Position numbers and translations under genes: made by a program
In this document: positions 17,096 to 25,839 of the stretch, one piece after another
How positions within the stretch are numbered: position 1 is the stretch's first letter
Layout of the letters: the number at the start of each line of letters is the position of its first letter
Assembly (NCBI RefSeq): GCF_032878955.1
Contig: NZ_CP043839.1
Coordinates: 5,332,001-5,396,000 of the forward strand
DNA: 64,000 nucleotides
Reading direction: 5' to 3'
Source of the DNA: Butyricimonas paravirosa
GTDB lineage: Bacteria; Bacteroidota; Bacteroidia; Bacteroidales; Marinifilaceae
The notes under the pieces: model-generated
The model's input: only the letters and a program-made list of their open reading frames with translations
What the model was told of the DNA's origin: nothing
Database searches by the model: none

Positions 17096-18730
17096 ATGAA
17101 AAAAATCAGTTTTGTTTCAATCGTAGTATTGTGTATTATTTTGCTTGGCGGATGTGCCAGTGAACCAAATCAAGAGGTGAATATTATTCCTCAGCCTCAG
17201 CAGGTAACAGTTGCGGATGGCGGTTTTTATCTATCTCCAAAAACAGTGATTAACGTGGTGAAGGGTGCGGATGATTTGCAACCGGCTTGTACTTTTATGA
17301 GTACATTGGTTGAAAAATCTTTCGGGAAGGCCTTAACCGTGGCGAATGGGGAAACGAAAAAGAATGCGATAAATATTTTTGTTGACCCCTCTATGAAAGC
17401 GGATGCTTATGATTTGACGGTGGAGAAGAATGCGGTTAATATGAAGGGAGGAAGTTCAAAGGCGGTTTTCTATGCCATGCAGAGTTTACGGCAGATGATG
17501 CCCGTGGGCGTGGAAAAAGGGGAGAAGATGGATCGGATCAGAATTCAAAACGTGCAGATTCAGGATGAGCCTCGGTTAGGGTATCGAGGAACAATGCTGG
17601 ACGTGTGTCGTCATTTTTTTACGGTGGATGAGGTGAAAACTTTTATCGATATGTTGGCTTTACATAAATTGAGCGTGTTCCACTGGCATTTGACGGATGA
17701 TCAGGGATGGCGTATCGAGATCAAGAAATACCCAGAACTCACGCAAATCGGGAGTCAACGGAAACAGACCGTGATTGGTAAAAATACGGGAAAGTATGAC
17801 GGGACTCCATACGGACCCTACTTTTTCACGCAGGAAGAGATTAAAGAAGTTATTCAATATGCTGCCGATCGGTATATCACGATCATTCCGGAAATAGAGC
17901 TTCCCGGACATGCGCTTGCCGCTTTGGCTACTTATCCGGAATTAGGATGTACGGGTGGACCTTACGAGGTATGCCAGATGTGGGGAGTGTTCCCGGAAGT
18001 ATTTTGCCCCGGTAACGAGAAGACGTTTGAGTTCTGGGAAGGTGTGTTGGATGAGGTAGCGGAATTGTTCCCCGGGGAGATCATCCATATTGGGGGAGAT
18101 GAATGTCCGAGAGATGCTTGGAAAAAGTGTAAGAAATGTCAGGCCCGGATGAAACAGGAAAAGATGAAGGATGAGGGTGAATTGCAAAATTATACCGTTC
18201 ACCGGATCGAGGCGTATTTGAAAGAGAAGGGGAAGAGAATCCTCGGTTGGGATGAAATATTGGAAGGAGATGTTTCTAAAACGGCAATTGTCATGTCATG
18301 GAGAGGTAAGACGGGCGGAATCAAAGGAGCAAAGAGAGGGAATGAGGTGGTGATGGTGCCGAATGACTACGCTTATTTTGATTACTATCAATCTAAGGAT
18401 GTTGACAAGGAACCTTTTAGTATTGGTGGTTTTGTTGATGTAGCAAAAGTATATAGTTTGAACCCGACAGAGGGATTGACGGCCGAGGAAGGAAAGAAAA
18501 TTATTGGGGTACAAGCTAATTTGTGGGCGGAGTACATCACGACTTTTAGTCATGCTCAATATATGTTATTGCCGCGTATGGCTGCATTGGCAGAGGTGGC
18601 ATGGACTCCGCAAGAGGCGAGAGAGTACTCGAATTTCCTGAACCGGGCAAAGTTGTTGACGCAACGTTACGAGGCTTTAGGTTATAATTTTGCAAAGCAT
18701 ATTCTACAAGAGTCAAAGTCCAATGAATAA
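17096..18730 (+). CDS. Beta-N-acetylhexosaminidase, GH20 family lipoprotein
   Basis: A 544-residue GH20 enzyme that removes terminal beta-linked GlcNAc or GalNAc. The ATG at 17096 gives a lipoprotein signal with lipobox LLGGC (Cys20); the TTG further upstream does not. A GH20b-like N-terminal domain leads into the catalytic barrel, with YRGTMLDVCRHFF, HWHLTDDQGWR and the catalytic Asp-Glu pair in HIGGDECP (D335, E336). The stop overlaps the start of the following beta-mannosidase gene by 8 bp. Together they fit removal of GlcNAc and then the core beta-mannose of N-glycans, at the cell envelope. Confidence 0.93.
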   Translation: MKKISFVSIVVLCIILLGGCASEPNQEVNIIPQPQQVTVADGGFYLSPKTVINVVKGADDLQPACTFMSTLVEKSFGKALTVANGETKKNAINIFVDPSMKADAYDLTVEKNAVNMKGGSSKAVFYAMQSLRQMMPVGVEKGEKMDRIRIQNVQIQDEPRLGYRGTMLDVCRHFFTVDEVKTFIDMLALHKLSVFHWHLTDDQGWRIEIKKYPELTQIGSQRKQTVIGKNTGKYDGTPYGPYFFTQEEIKEVIQYAADRYITIIPEIELPGHALAALATYPELGCTGGPYEVCQMWGVFPEVFCPGNEKTFEFWEGVLDEVAELFPGEIIHIGGDECPRDAWKKCKKCQARMKQEKMKDEGELQNYTVHRIEAYLKEKGKRILGWDEILEGDVSKTAIVMSWRGKTGGIKGAKRGNEVVMVPNDYAYFDYYQSKDVDKEPFSIGGFVDVAKVYSLNPTEGLTAEEGKKIIGVQANLWAEYITTFSHAQYMLLPRMAALAEVAWTPQEAREYSNFLNRAKLLTQRYEALGYNFAKHILQESKSNE

Positions 18731-21296
18731 AATAGTTTGGATGCTGTTTTTCGGTTGTATCACCTGGGGAATGATCGGGTGTTCAACCGAAAAAGAGATT
18801 CGTACGGAGCTGAATTCTGGTTGGCAATTCCGGCAGAGGGATTCGGGGACGTGGTTGCCCGCAACAGTACCCGGTACGGTACACACGGATTTGTTGGCTA
18901 ACGGGAAGATTGAAGATCCTTTTTACCGGATGAATGAATTGCGGTTGCAATGGATTGATAAGAAGGATTGGGAGTACCGGACGGAGTTCATTGTTTCGGA
19001 GGAAATAGGGAAAAAGGTCAATCAACGGATCACGTTCACGGGGGTGGATACATATGCTGATGTTTATTTGAACGGGGAGAAATTGGGAAATACGGATAAT
19101 ATGTTCCGGACGTGGAGGTTTGATGTTGAAGGAAAACTGAAAGTTGGTCGTAACGAGTTGCATATCGTGTTTACTTCCCCGACTTTGAAGGGACGGGAAG
19201 AGATGGAACGTTACGGTTTGAGACTACCCGCGGATAATGATCAGAGCGTTCGGGGAGAGATGGGAAATGACCGGGTTAGCGTGTACACTCGTAAGGCTCC
19301 TTACCATTATGGTTGGGATTGGGGGCCTCGTTTGGTGACTTCCGGCATCTGGCGTCCGGTGATTCTGGAGGCTTGGAATGACGTGAAGGTGGAGGATGTG
19401 TTTATTCGCCAGCCTTCCGTAACAAAGGAAAAGGCTCAACTGGTGGCGGAGGTTTGTGTGAATTCGGACAAGCAACAGAGTGTCACGATAGTGATTATGA
19501 ATGAGGGGAAGATATTGTTGCAGGAGCAAAAAGATTTAAGAAGAGGTGAAAACAAAATATCTATTCCTTATGTAATTCAGAATCCTCGCTTGTGGTGGAG
19601 TAACGGGTTAGGGGAACAGAACTTGTACGATTTCACGATTCTGGTGACTAGCGAGGAAGGAGTTGTGGCGGAAAAGAAGGTAACGACGGGGTTACGGTCG
19701 TTGAGATTAGTTCGAGAAAAGGATCAATGGGGAGAGTCTTTCGGCTTCGAGTTGAATGGAGTCCCCGTGTTTGCCAAGGGGGCTAACGCTATCCCGAATG
19801 ACGTGTTTCTGCCTCGTGTAACCCCGGATTTGTATGAGAAAATGGTGGCAGATGCGGCGAATGCCAACATGAATATGATCAGAATATGGGGTGGTGGCAT
19901 ATACGAGGATGATGCATTTTTTGAATTCTGTGATAAATACGGGATCATGGTGTGGCAGGATTTCATGTTTGCCTGTGCGATGTATCCCGGGAATCAAGAG
20001 TTTTTGGATAACGTGCGTCAGGAGGCTATTGATAATGTTATTCGGATTCGGAATCATCCTAGTATCGCTTTGTGGTGTGGGAATAATGAAAACGCTTTAG
20101 CTTGGCGACACGGTGCGCCGGGGGGATGGGGATGGAAGAACGCTTTCACGAAAGAGGAACAGGATACAGTTTTCAAGGCTTACTATACCGTTTTTCACGA
20201 GATACTTCCCGAAGTGGTGAAGGATTACACGGATGGAGATGACTACTGGCCTTCCTCACCGATGGCGGAACCGGAACCGGATCAACATGGATTGGACGGG
20301 ACGACTTCGGGGGATCAACATTATTGGGGTGTGTGGCATGGTTTCCGGCCATTTGAAAGCTTTGATGAGGTGACAACCCGTTTTTGCAGTGAATACGGGT
20401 TTCAGTCCTTTCCGGAGATGAGTACGATAGAAACGTATGCATTGCCGGAGGATTATGATATAGAATCGGAGGTGATGAAATCACACCAAAGAAGTTATAT
20501 TGGTAACGGGCGTATTCTGGATTATATGAAAATGTATTACCGGGTTCCGGAAGAGTTTGAACAATTTATTTACATGACCCACGTGTTGCAGGGACTGTCT
20601 ACGAAAATGGGTATCGAGGCACATCGTCGGAATATGCCTTATTGTATGGGCTCTCTGATCTGGCAGATTAATGATTGTTGGCCTGTTGCCAGTTGGTCGA
20701 CGACGGATTATTACCATAAATGGAAAGCGGCGCATTACATGATGCGGGATTGTTTTAAAGAGGTGATCGTTGCTCCGAAATGGGAGGGGGATTCCTTGGC
20801 AATTTATGCCGTGAGTGATAGGTTGGAGGCTATTCATGGGACATTGAGCATTGAGGTTCTTGATTTTCATGGTAATCTCATTTTCTTGACTAAAAGAGGA
20901 GTAAATATACCGGCAAATACTTCGACGGTTTTGTGGAAATTGAACCGGGAGTCGTTGCTTGCGGGTGGTTCTGAGAATGGGATGATGCTTGTGGTACGTT
21001 TACAAGGTGGTCAGGTCTTGGATGAAAAGAATGTTTATTTCGTTTATCATAAGGATTTAGATTTGCTGACACCTCATTTCTCGATACAGGCAGGGGAGGA
21101 GAATGGAGAGAAATTTATTCGGGTTTCCTCGGATAAACTGGCTTGCAATGTTATGTTCTATATTCCGGGAGAATCGATTTTCTTTTCAGATAATTATATA
21201 GATGTAATTCCGGGAAGGAGTTATAAGATAAAGATTGACACGGATTTATCTCCAACGCAGATACAGGAGCGGATAAAGATTCGTTATGTACATTAA
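18723..21296 (+). CDS. Beta-mannosidase, GH2 family lipoprotein
   Basis: An 857-residue GH2 beta-mannosidase. Start at ATG 18723 gives a lipoprotein signal with lipobox GMIGC (Cys20). Order of domains: N-terminal jelly-roll (SGWQFRQRDSGTWLPATVPGTVHTDL region), Ig-like sandwich, TIM barrel, and C-terminal beta domains. Catalytic residues: acid/base Glu456 in WCGNNE and nucleophile Glu557 in FCSEYGFQSF. The 8-bp overlap with GH20 shows translational coupling. It hydrolyses terminal beta-mannose, for example Man-beta-1,4-GlcNAc left after other mannosidases. A strong terminator follows. Confidence 0.93.
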   Translation: MNKIVWMLFFGCITWGMIGCSTEKEIRTELNSGWQFRQRDSGTWLPATVPGTVHTDLLANGKIEDPFYRMNELRLQWIDKKDWEYRTEFIVSEEIGKKVNQRITFTGVDTYADVYLNGEKLGNTDNMFRTWRFDVEGKLKVGRNELHIVFTSPTLKGREEMERYGLRLPADNDQSVRGEMGNDRVSVYTRKAPYHYGWDWGPRLVTSGIWRPVILEAWNDVKVEDVFIRQPSVTKEKAQLVAEVCVNSDKQQSVTIVIMNEGKILLQEQKDLRRGENKISIPYVIQNPRLWWSNGLGEQNLYDFTILVTSEEGVVAEKKVTTGLRSLRLVREKDQWGESFGFELNGVPVFAKGANAIPNDVFLPRVTPDLYEKMVADAANANMNMIRIWGGGIYEDDAFFEFCDKYGIMVWQDFMFACAMYPGNQEFLDNVRQEAIDNVIRIRNHPSIALWCGNNENALAWRHGAPGGWGWKNAFTKEEQDTVFKAYYTVFHEILPEVVKDYTDGDDYWPSSPMAEPEPDQHGLDGTTSGDQHYWGVWHGFRPFESFDEVTTRFCSEYGFQSFPEMSTIETYALPEDYDIESEVMKSHQRSYIGNGRILDYMKMYYRVPEEFEQFIYMTHVLQGLSTKMGIEAHRRNMPYCMGSLIWQINDCWPVASWSTTDYYHKWKAAHYMMRDCFKEVIVAPKWEGDSLAIYAVSDRLEAIHGTLSIEVLDFHGNLIFLTKRGVNIPANTSTVLWKLNRESLLAGGSENGMMLVVRLQGGQVLDEKNVYFVYHKDLDLLTPHFSIQAGEENGEKFIRVSSDKLACNVMFYIPGESIFFSDNYIDVIPGRSYKIKIDTDLSPTQIQERIKIRYVH

Positions 21297-21302
21297 AAAA
21301 TG

Positions 21303-21338
21303 AAAACTCCTTGACACGTGATCAAGGAGTTTTTTCCT
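21303..21338 (+). terminator. Rho-independent terminator after the GH2 gene
   Basis: Ten-bp stem AACTCCTTGA / TCAAGGAGTT (21305-21314 with 21322-21331) followed by a T-run; A-rich on the left. Confidence 0.88.
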
Positions 21339-21396
21339 TTTGTGGTTTTAGTGAAGCAATAAATACGTATTTTTGTATATCATAAAACAATAAATT

Positions 21397-21945
21397 ATGG
21401 GCAAAAACATTTTAATTTTAGAGGGAAGTCCCCGGCCAAACGGGAACAGTGATATGCTGGCAGAGGCCTTTGCCACGGGTGCTAGGGCCAAGGGGTATGA
21501 AGTAAGTGTGATAAAAGTTCCGGGTTACAAGGTAAACGGGTGTTTTGCCTGTGGTATGTGTTGGTCCATGGGAACTCCTTGCGTGCAGTCGGATGATATG
21601 GAGAAGATTTTTCCGGAAATAGAGCAGGCGGATATGATCGTGTTTGCTTCTCCTCTGTATTTTTTTAGTTGGCCAACTCAGTTGAAGAGTGTTATAGATC
21701 GTTTGTATCCTTATACCGTGGAGAAAAGCGAACGAAGTCTGACAGGTAAAGAGTGTGTCTTGCTGCTTGCAGCAGCAACTGATGTTGAAAATGAAATAAA
21801 AGGGGTGCAAGAGTCCTATCGAATTTTGGCAGAATATATGCGTTGGCATTCTGTCGGGGAGGTTATTGCTTATGGTGTTGATAAAAAAGGAGATGTTCGA
21901 AATACAGCGTATCTCGAACAAGCTAAGGAATTAGGTTCCCGTTAA
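21397..21945 (+). CDS. Flavodoxin-fold NAD(P)H-dependent oxidoreductase
   Basis: A 182-residue FMN reductase-like protein. The N-terminal ILEGSPRPNGNS is the FMN phosphate-binding loop, followed by GCFACGMCW (cysteine pattern common in the iron-sulfur flavoprotein/NADPH-dependent FMN reductase group) and ASPLYFFSWPTQLKSVIDR. It has no signal peptide and is therefore cytoplasmic. The C-terminus is short. A -7 box TATTTTTG lies at 21368-21375. It converges with the OMP gene, 6 bp between stops. Confidence 0.85.
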   Translation: MGKNILILEGSPRPNGNSDMLAEAFATGARAKGYEVSVIKVPGYKVNGCFACGMCWSMGTPCVQSDDMEKIFPEIEQADMIVFASPLYFFSWPTQLKSVIDRLYPYTVEKSERSLTGKECVLLLAAATDVENEIKGVQESYRILAEYMRWHSVGEVIAYGVDKKGDVRNTAYLEQAKELGSR

Positions 21946-21951
21946 ATTTTT

Positions 21952-24774
21952 TTAGAAGAATCCGGGAGGTGGTGGCCCTTCCGGACTATTTCTTCCTTCT
22001 TTCTTTTTACCAATGGAATTAAATCGATAGGAAACAGTTAGCATGTAGTAGTTTCGCTCGTTTGTGCTGTAACTAGTTTGAGTATACAGGTCTTGAATAC
22101 TGTAATTTAACAGGTTCCTTTGACGTAAAATGTCCATCGCTTTAAATCTAACTTGTAGTTGTTTATTTTTCATGAATTTTTTCCCGATCTCCATGTTTAG
22201 AAGACTGTTGGATTGGTTCACGTTTCCACCTTTTTTACTTAACGTGTAATTATATGAATAGTCTCCTGCAAGAATGAATCCTTTCCAGAAAACCCATTTG
22301 GCACTTGCATTAACAGATTGAGAGAAAGAACTGGAACCTTCCGTGGTTGTACTTGTGGAATTGGTGTAAGAAGTACGGGAAGATATATTGTAGTCCAAAT
22401 TCTCAGATACGTTACTGTTGATATTAAGTCCGAATGATGCATTATGGGAACTGGTCAAGTTCTTTATATTATCGTAGATAGAAGGTGTACGAGAATAACT
22501 ATAAGATAAGGAAGGGCCTAATCTTAATTTTAATGCTTTGATCTCGAAAGAATAACTGGAATTCATGGAAAGCCCCCATTGCCCGTTTAAGTTAACGGGG
22601 CGGGAGAGACGGGCTCCCTGTAATATTTGGTAACCGTTGATAACCGTGTCTTTTGAGATAAATTGTGTTGCCGTGGCGATATTGTTGAAAGAGTTTCGAA
22701 AACTAAGATTAACGTTCAAGAAACTGAAATTTTCTTCACTGACAATGTTCCGGCTAAAAGACATTGAGGCTGATTGCGAGAATGTTTTTTTCAAGTTCGG
22801 ATTTCCTGTTGAAATATTTAATTGGTCTCTCACGTCAAGAATGTCTTGTAGTTGCTCGGCTCTAGGGGAATCTGTATTCCCGTTATAATAAAAAGTCATG
22901 GTTGATCTTTTGGATAAACTATAACTGAAATTTATTTGAGGGGAGAGATTCAAATAATTGTTTCTCACGTTAGAGTCCGGTGCGTTCAAGTATTCGTATC
23001 TATTTTCTTCTCTTGATAGATTGATTGATCCACCTGCACTGAAATAGAATTTTTCTTGATTATACCCATAACGGATGCCTAGGTTATTACTTGTTCTTAT
23101 GGTACTGGTTTTATTCGTTAAGGCCGTATCAATACCAATGACTTCCGTGAAAAGTGCGTCTTTGTATGACATACTTTCTTTGTCCGAACTATTCTTGTTG
23201 TAACTGAAAGAGTAATTGAACGATAATCGGGCTTTTTCCGTTAAAGGTTCTGAATAAGAGATCGAACCCGTGTATGAATTTGATATGCCTTCGGAGGTAT
23301 TGATAAGATTACGCAACGTATCTCTTTTGTTTATAATACTACTATCTTGTTGTGTATTATTGTTTTCATTTTTACTGATATTTATGTTCCCGTTTAATGT
23401 TAATGTCCGTCCCGTTTTTTGGAAAGCGTGCATCCATGAGAAATTACCCCCGAAGGAACGATTTTCATTGTGACTTTGTCTTTTACTGTTCGTGATATTT
23501 ATCGTGTCATTGTCTTGAATATTACTATTCATGTTCAATGATCGACTATCTGATTTGCTAAATGAAAAAGAGGGGGTGAAGTAGAATCTGTTTTTCTTGT
23601 TCATGGAGTAATTAAACCGGGTATTCACGTTATGACTTGAACTTTCAGACCAAGAATGTGATTCTGAATTATAAATGTTGCTCTGGAAACTTTCAGAAGG
23701 GAAATATTCCTGTATACTGGAACTGGCAGAATAGGATTCGCTGTTGCTACCACTGTAACTCCCACCTATATCAGTACCTTTACTGAATGTATTGGCGAAG
23801 TCCACGGAGTAATTTTTCCCTCGATTATTCCCACCTTTCCCGTGGTATTGTGCGTTGGGGAGTTCAGATCCTTGGTTCGTGTTACGTAGGCTTCCTTGGA
23901 TGGAGAATTTCTGCTTTTTGTTAAAGGCGTTAGCAGAAACACCCAGGTTATAGTTATTGTCTTTAAATGAATCTTCTAGGTCTTCTGAAATGCCGTATCC
24001 CAAGTTGGCTTTACCGAATACTTTCAACTGGTTGGGATTCTTGGTTTCAATGTTTAATGAACGGAATCTTTTCCCGTCATCATATCCTGAGAAATCAGCT
24101 TCTTCACTTTTCCCGTCAAACATTTTTATTTTGTTGACAAGGCTGGCCGGAAGTGTCTGGAGGGCGGCCATCGGGTTGCTGAGGAAATATTCGGTTCCAT
24201 CAATATATATTTTCTTGACTTCTTCTCCGTTCGCCATTAATTTTCCGTCGACGATTTGGAAACCGGGTAATTTTTTCAACAAATCTTCCAATTCAGCATC
24301 TTCCGGGACCTTCAATGCATTTGCGTTGAATTCTGTCGTGTCACCTTTCTGGATAATCAAAGGTGGTTTGGCTGTAATAACAACTTCTTCCAGTACTTCC
24401 GGAAGTAGATTAATCATTCCGACATTTGTATCTGCTTTTACCAGATATTTTTTGCTTGTAGCTTGGTAACCGACAAAAGAAGCGGTAATGACCAGCTCTC
24501 CTGGAAGAAGGTCTTTTAAGGTGAATTCTCCCATGGCATTGGTTACAGTTGTCGGTTTTTTATCTTCTCCAACATAAATATGCGCACCTGGCAGAGTCTC
24601 GTCATCAGTCTCTCCAGTTACAATACCTTTTAGTGTGTATTTGGTAATCTTTTTTTCAGGTATTGTGGTTGTATCTTTTCTAATCGTGTCTCTCTTTTGC
24701 GTTTGGGCAAACATTGTCACGGGTATGGTCAACATGAACAAAAGAAAGATTATTTTGTAAATATAAAGTTGCAT
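21952..24774 (-). CDS. Outer-membrane beta-barrel protein with carboxypeptidase-like regulatory domain
   Basis: A 940-residue TonB-receptor-like protein of the OMP_b-brl_3 type. A signal peptide ends at VTMFAQ. A CarboxypepD_reg-like domain follows at about 48-120 (LKGIVTGETDDETLPGAHIYVG), then a plug-like region with EVVITAKPPLIIQKGDTTEF and IYIDGTEYFL, and a long barrel rich in Asn, Ser and aromatic residues. The C-terminus is proline-rich (SPEGPPPPGFF), not a classical terminal Phe strand. It lacks SusC features and has no SusD partner. A -7 box (TATTTTTG on the minus strand) lies at 24801-24808. Substrate unknown. Confidence 0.85.
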   Translation of the reverse strand: MQLYIYKIIFLLFMLTIPVTMFAQTQKRDTIRKDTTTIPEKKITKYTLKGIVTGETDDETLPGAHIYVGEDKKPTTVTNAMGEFTLKDLLPGELVITASFVGYQATSKKYLVKADTNVGMINLLPEVLEEVVITAKPPLIIQKGDTTEFNANALKVPEDAELEDLLKKLPGFQIVDGKLMANGEEVKKIYIDGTEYFLSNPMAALQTLPASLVNKIKMFDGKSEEADFSGYDDGKRFRSLNIETKNPNQLKVFGKANLGYGISEDLEDSFKDNNYNLGVSANAFNKKQKFSIQGSLRNTNQGSELPNAQYHGKGGNNRGKNYSVDFANTFSKGTDIGGSYSGSNSESYSASSSIQEYFPSESFQSNIYNSESHSWSESSSHNVNTRFNYSMNKKNRFYFTPSFSFSKSDSRSLNMNSNIQDNDTINITNSKRQSHNENRSFGGNFSWMHAFQKTGRTLTLNGNINISKNENNNTQQDSSIINKRDTLRNLINTSEGISNSYTGSISYSEPLTEKARLSFNYSFSYNKNSSDKESMSYKDALFTEVIGIDTALTNKTSTIRTSNNLGIRYGYNQEKFYFSAGGSINLSREENRYEYLNAPDSNVRNNYLNLSPQINFSYSLSKRSTMTFYYNGNTDSPRAEQLQDILDVRDQLNISTGNPNLKKTFSQSASMSFSRNIVSEENFSFLNVNLSFRNSFNNIATATQFISKDTVINGYQILQGARLSRPVNLNGQWGLSMNSSYSFEIKALKLRLGPSLSYSYSRTPSIYDNIKNLTSSHNASFGLNINSNVSENLDYNISSRTSYTNSTSTTTEGSSSFSQSVNASAKWVFWKGFILAGDYSYNYTLSKKGGNVNQSNSLLNMEIGKKFMKNKQLQVRFKAMDILRQRNLLNYSIQDLYTQTSYSTNERNYYMLTVSYRFNSIGKKKEGRNSPEGPPPPGFF

Positions 24775-24891
24775 ATTATATGTTGTTGTTCTGATTTAAA
24801 CAAAAATAGACATATAATATGGATGTACCATGATAAAAAAAGGGTTTATGATTTCTTTAAATACTATTTTAACAAAATATTTAGAAGTCTG

Positions 24892-25452
24892 TTAGAAAGT
24901 GATACAAGCGTGGATTCCAGGGTGTTTCTGGAGTACTGTAGGGGTGAGTGTGATCCGTGTACGGCCGTAGGGTTTGGTGAAAATATAGGAACTCCCCACA
25001 CCTATTGCTGCACCACAGAGAATATCCCACCAATCGTGTTTATCACAATAAGTCCGTCCCCAAACGACGTAAGTGGATAAAAGGTAAGCAGGGATACCGA
25101 ATTTCCAGCCATATCTGCGTTGTAGAAAGGAAGCTCCTTGGAAGGTGACGGTTGCATGTCCGGACGGGAAAGCATGGTAATCACTTCCATCCGGTCGTTT
25201 TTTGCGGATCGTATGTTTTAATATGTAACTTGTTCCTACAGCCGTGACAGCAGAAAAAACAAACTGTTTGGTTCCGTGGTAATCTTTTTTCAATAGAGAG
25301 GTTGTCAAACAGAAGACGGGAGTTGCGTAATATATAACGTCTCCGGAGGTCTCAACAGCCTTCTTTTGTGCAGAAATGTTCGTGATGAAGAATAAAAATA
25401 GTGAAAGTGATATGGTAAATTGAAAAATAATTGTCGGCAGTTTTCTTTTCAT
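24892..25452 (-). CDS. PAP2-family phosphatase
   Basis: A 186-residue type-2 phosphatidic acid phosphatase-like protein with an N-terminal signal or anchor (to about residue 28). All three motifs are seen: KHTIRKKRP, PSGHA, and GRTYCDKHDWWD (R-x5-H-x3-D). Such enzymes hydrolyse lipid phosphates, including undecaprenyl pyrophosphate or lipid A phosphates, at the outer face of the inner membrane. It is followed by the OMP gene 117 bp downstream and probably has its own promoter (TACATTTG on the minus strand, 25478-25485). Confidence 0.86.
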   Translation of the reverse strand: MKRKLPTIIFQFTISLSLFLFFITNISAQKKAVETSGDVIYYATPVFCLTTSLLKKDYHGTKQFVFSAVTAVGTSYILKHTIRKKRPDGSDYHAFPSGHATVTFQGASFLQRRYGWKFGIPAYLLSTYVVWGRTYCDKHDWWDILCGAAIGVGSSYIFTKPYGRTRITLTPTVLQKHPGIHACITF

Positions 25453-25527
25453 CTTATTGATAATTAAAATGTAGCCGCAAATGTATAAAAAATGTACGTT
25501 TTTGAGTTGAAAAAAATTGATTTATCG

Positions 25528-25558
25528 TTTTCAAATTACAAAAATAGTCGTACATTTG
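25528..25558 (+). promoter_or_regulatory. Promoter of tRNA-Thr
   Basis: A -7 TACATTTG (25551-25558) lies 19 bp after a TTTT at -33 (25528-25531), ending 11 bp before the tRNA. Confidence 0.6.
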
Positions 25559-25569
25559 CACCCGTTATC

Positions 25570-25642
<73 letters not shown>

Positions 25643-25668
25643 CCGCTGAAAATCAAGAAGTTAGCTAC

Positions 25669-25705
25669 AAAAGAGGCCTTTTCGAAGAGATTAGGTCTCT
25701 TTTTT
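25669..25705 (+). terminator. Terminator after tRNA-Thr
   Basis: Stem AAAAGAGGCC (25669-25678) with GGTCTCTTTT (25694 onward), one G-U pair, followed by a T-run. It should end the tRNA transcript before the integrase gene. Confidence 0.7.
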
Positions 25706-25839
25706 CGTGTGAAAAAGCATAGTTTTTTGTACCTTTATGAGATCGTGTTACATGATTGTTACACGAAATTACATGAAATAATGCCTACGTTTAAAATTTA
25801 TATATCCAAGATCAAAAAAGAAAGGATGACAAATATCCA

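Noticed and set aside
18690..18722. Upstream ATG for the beta-mannosidase
   Set aside because: The extra 11 residues lie within the GH20 gene and would spoil the lipoprotein signal; ATG 18723 fits.
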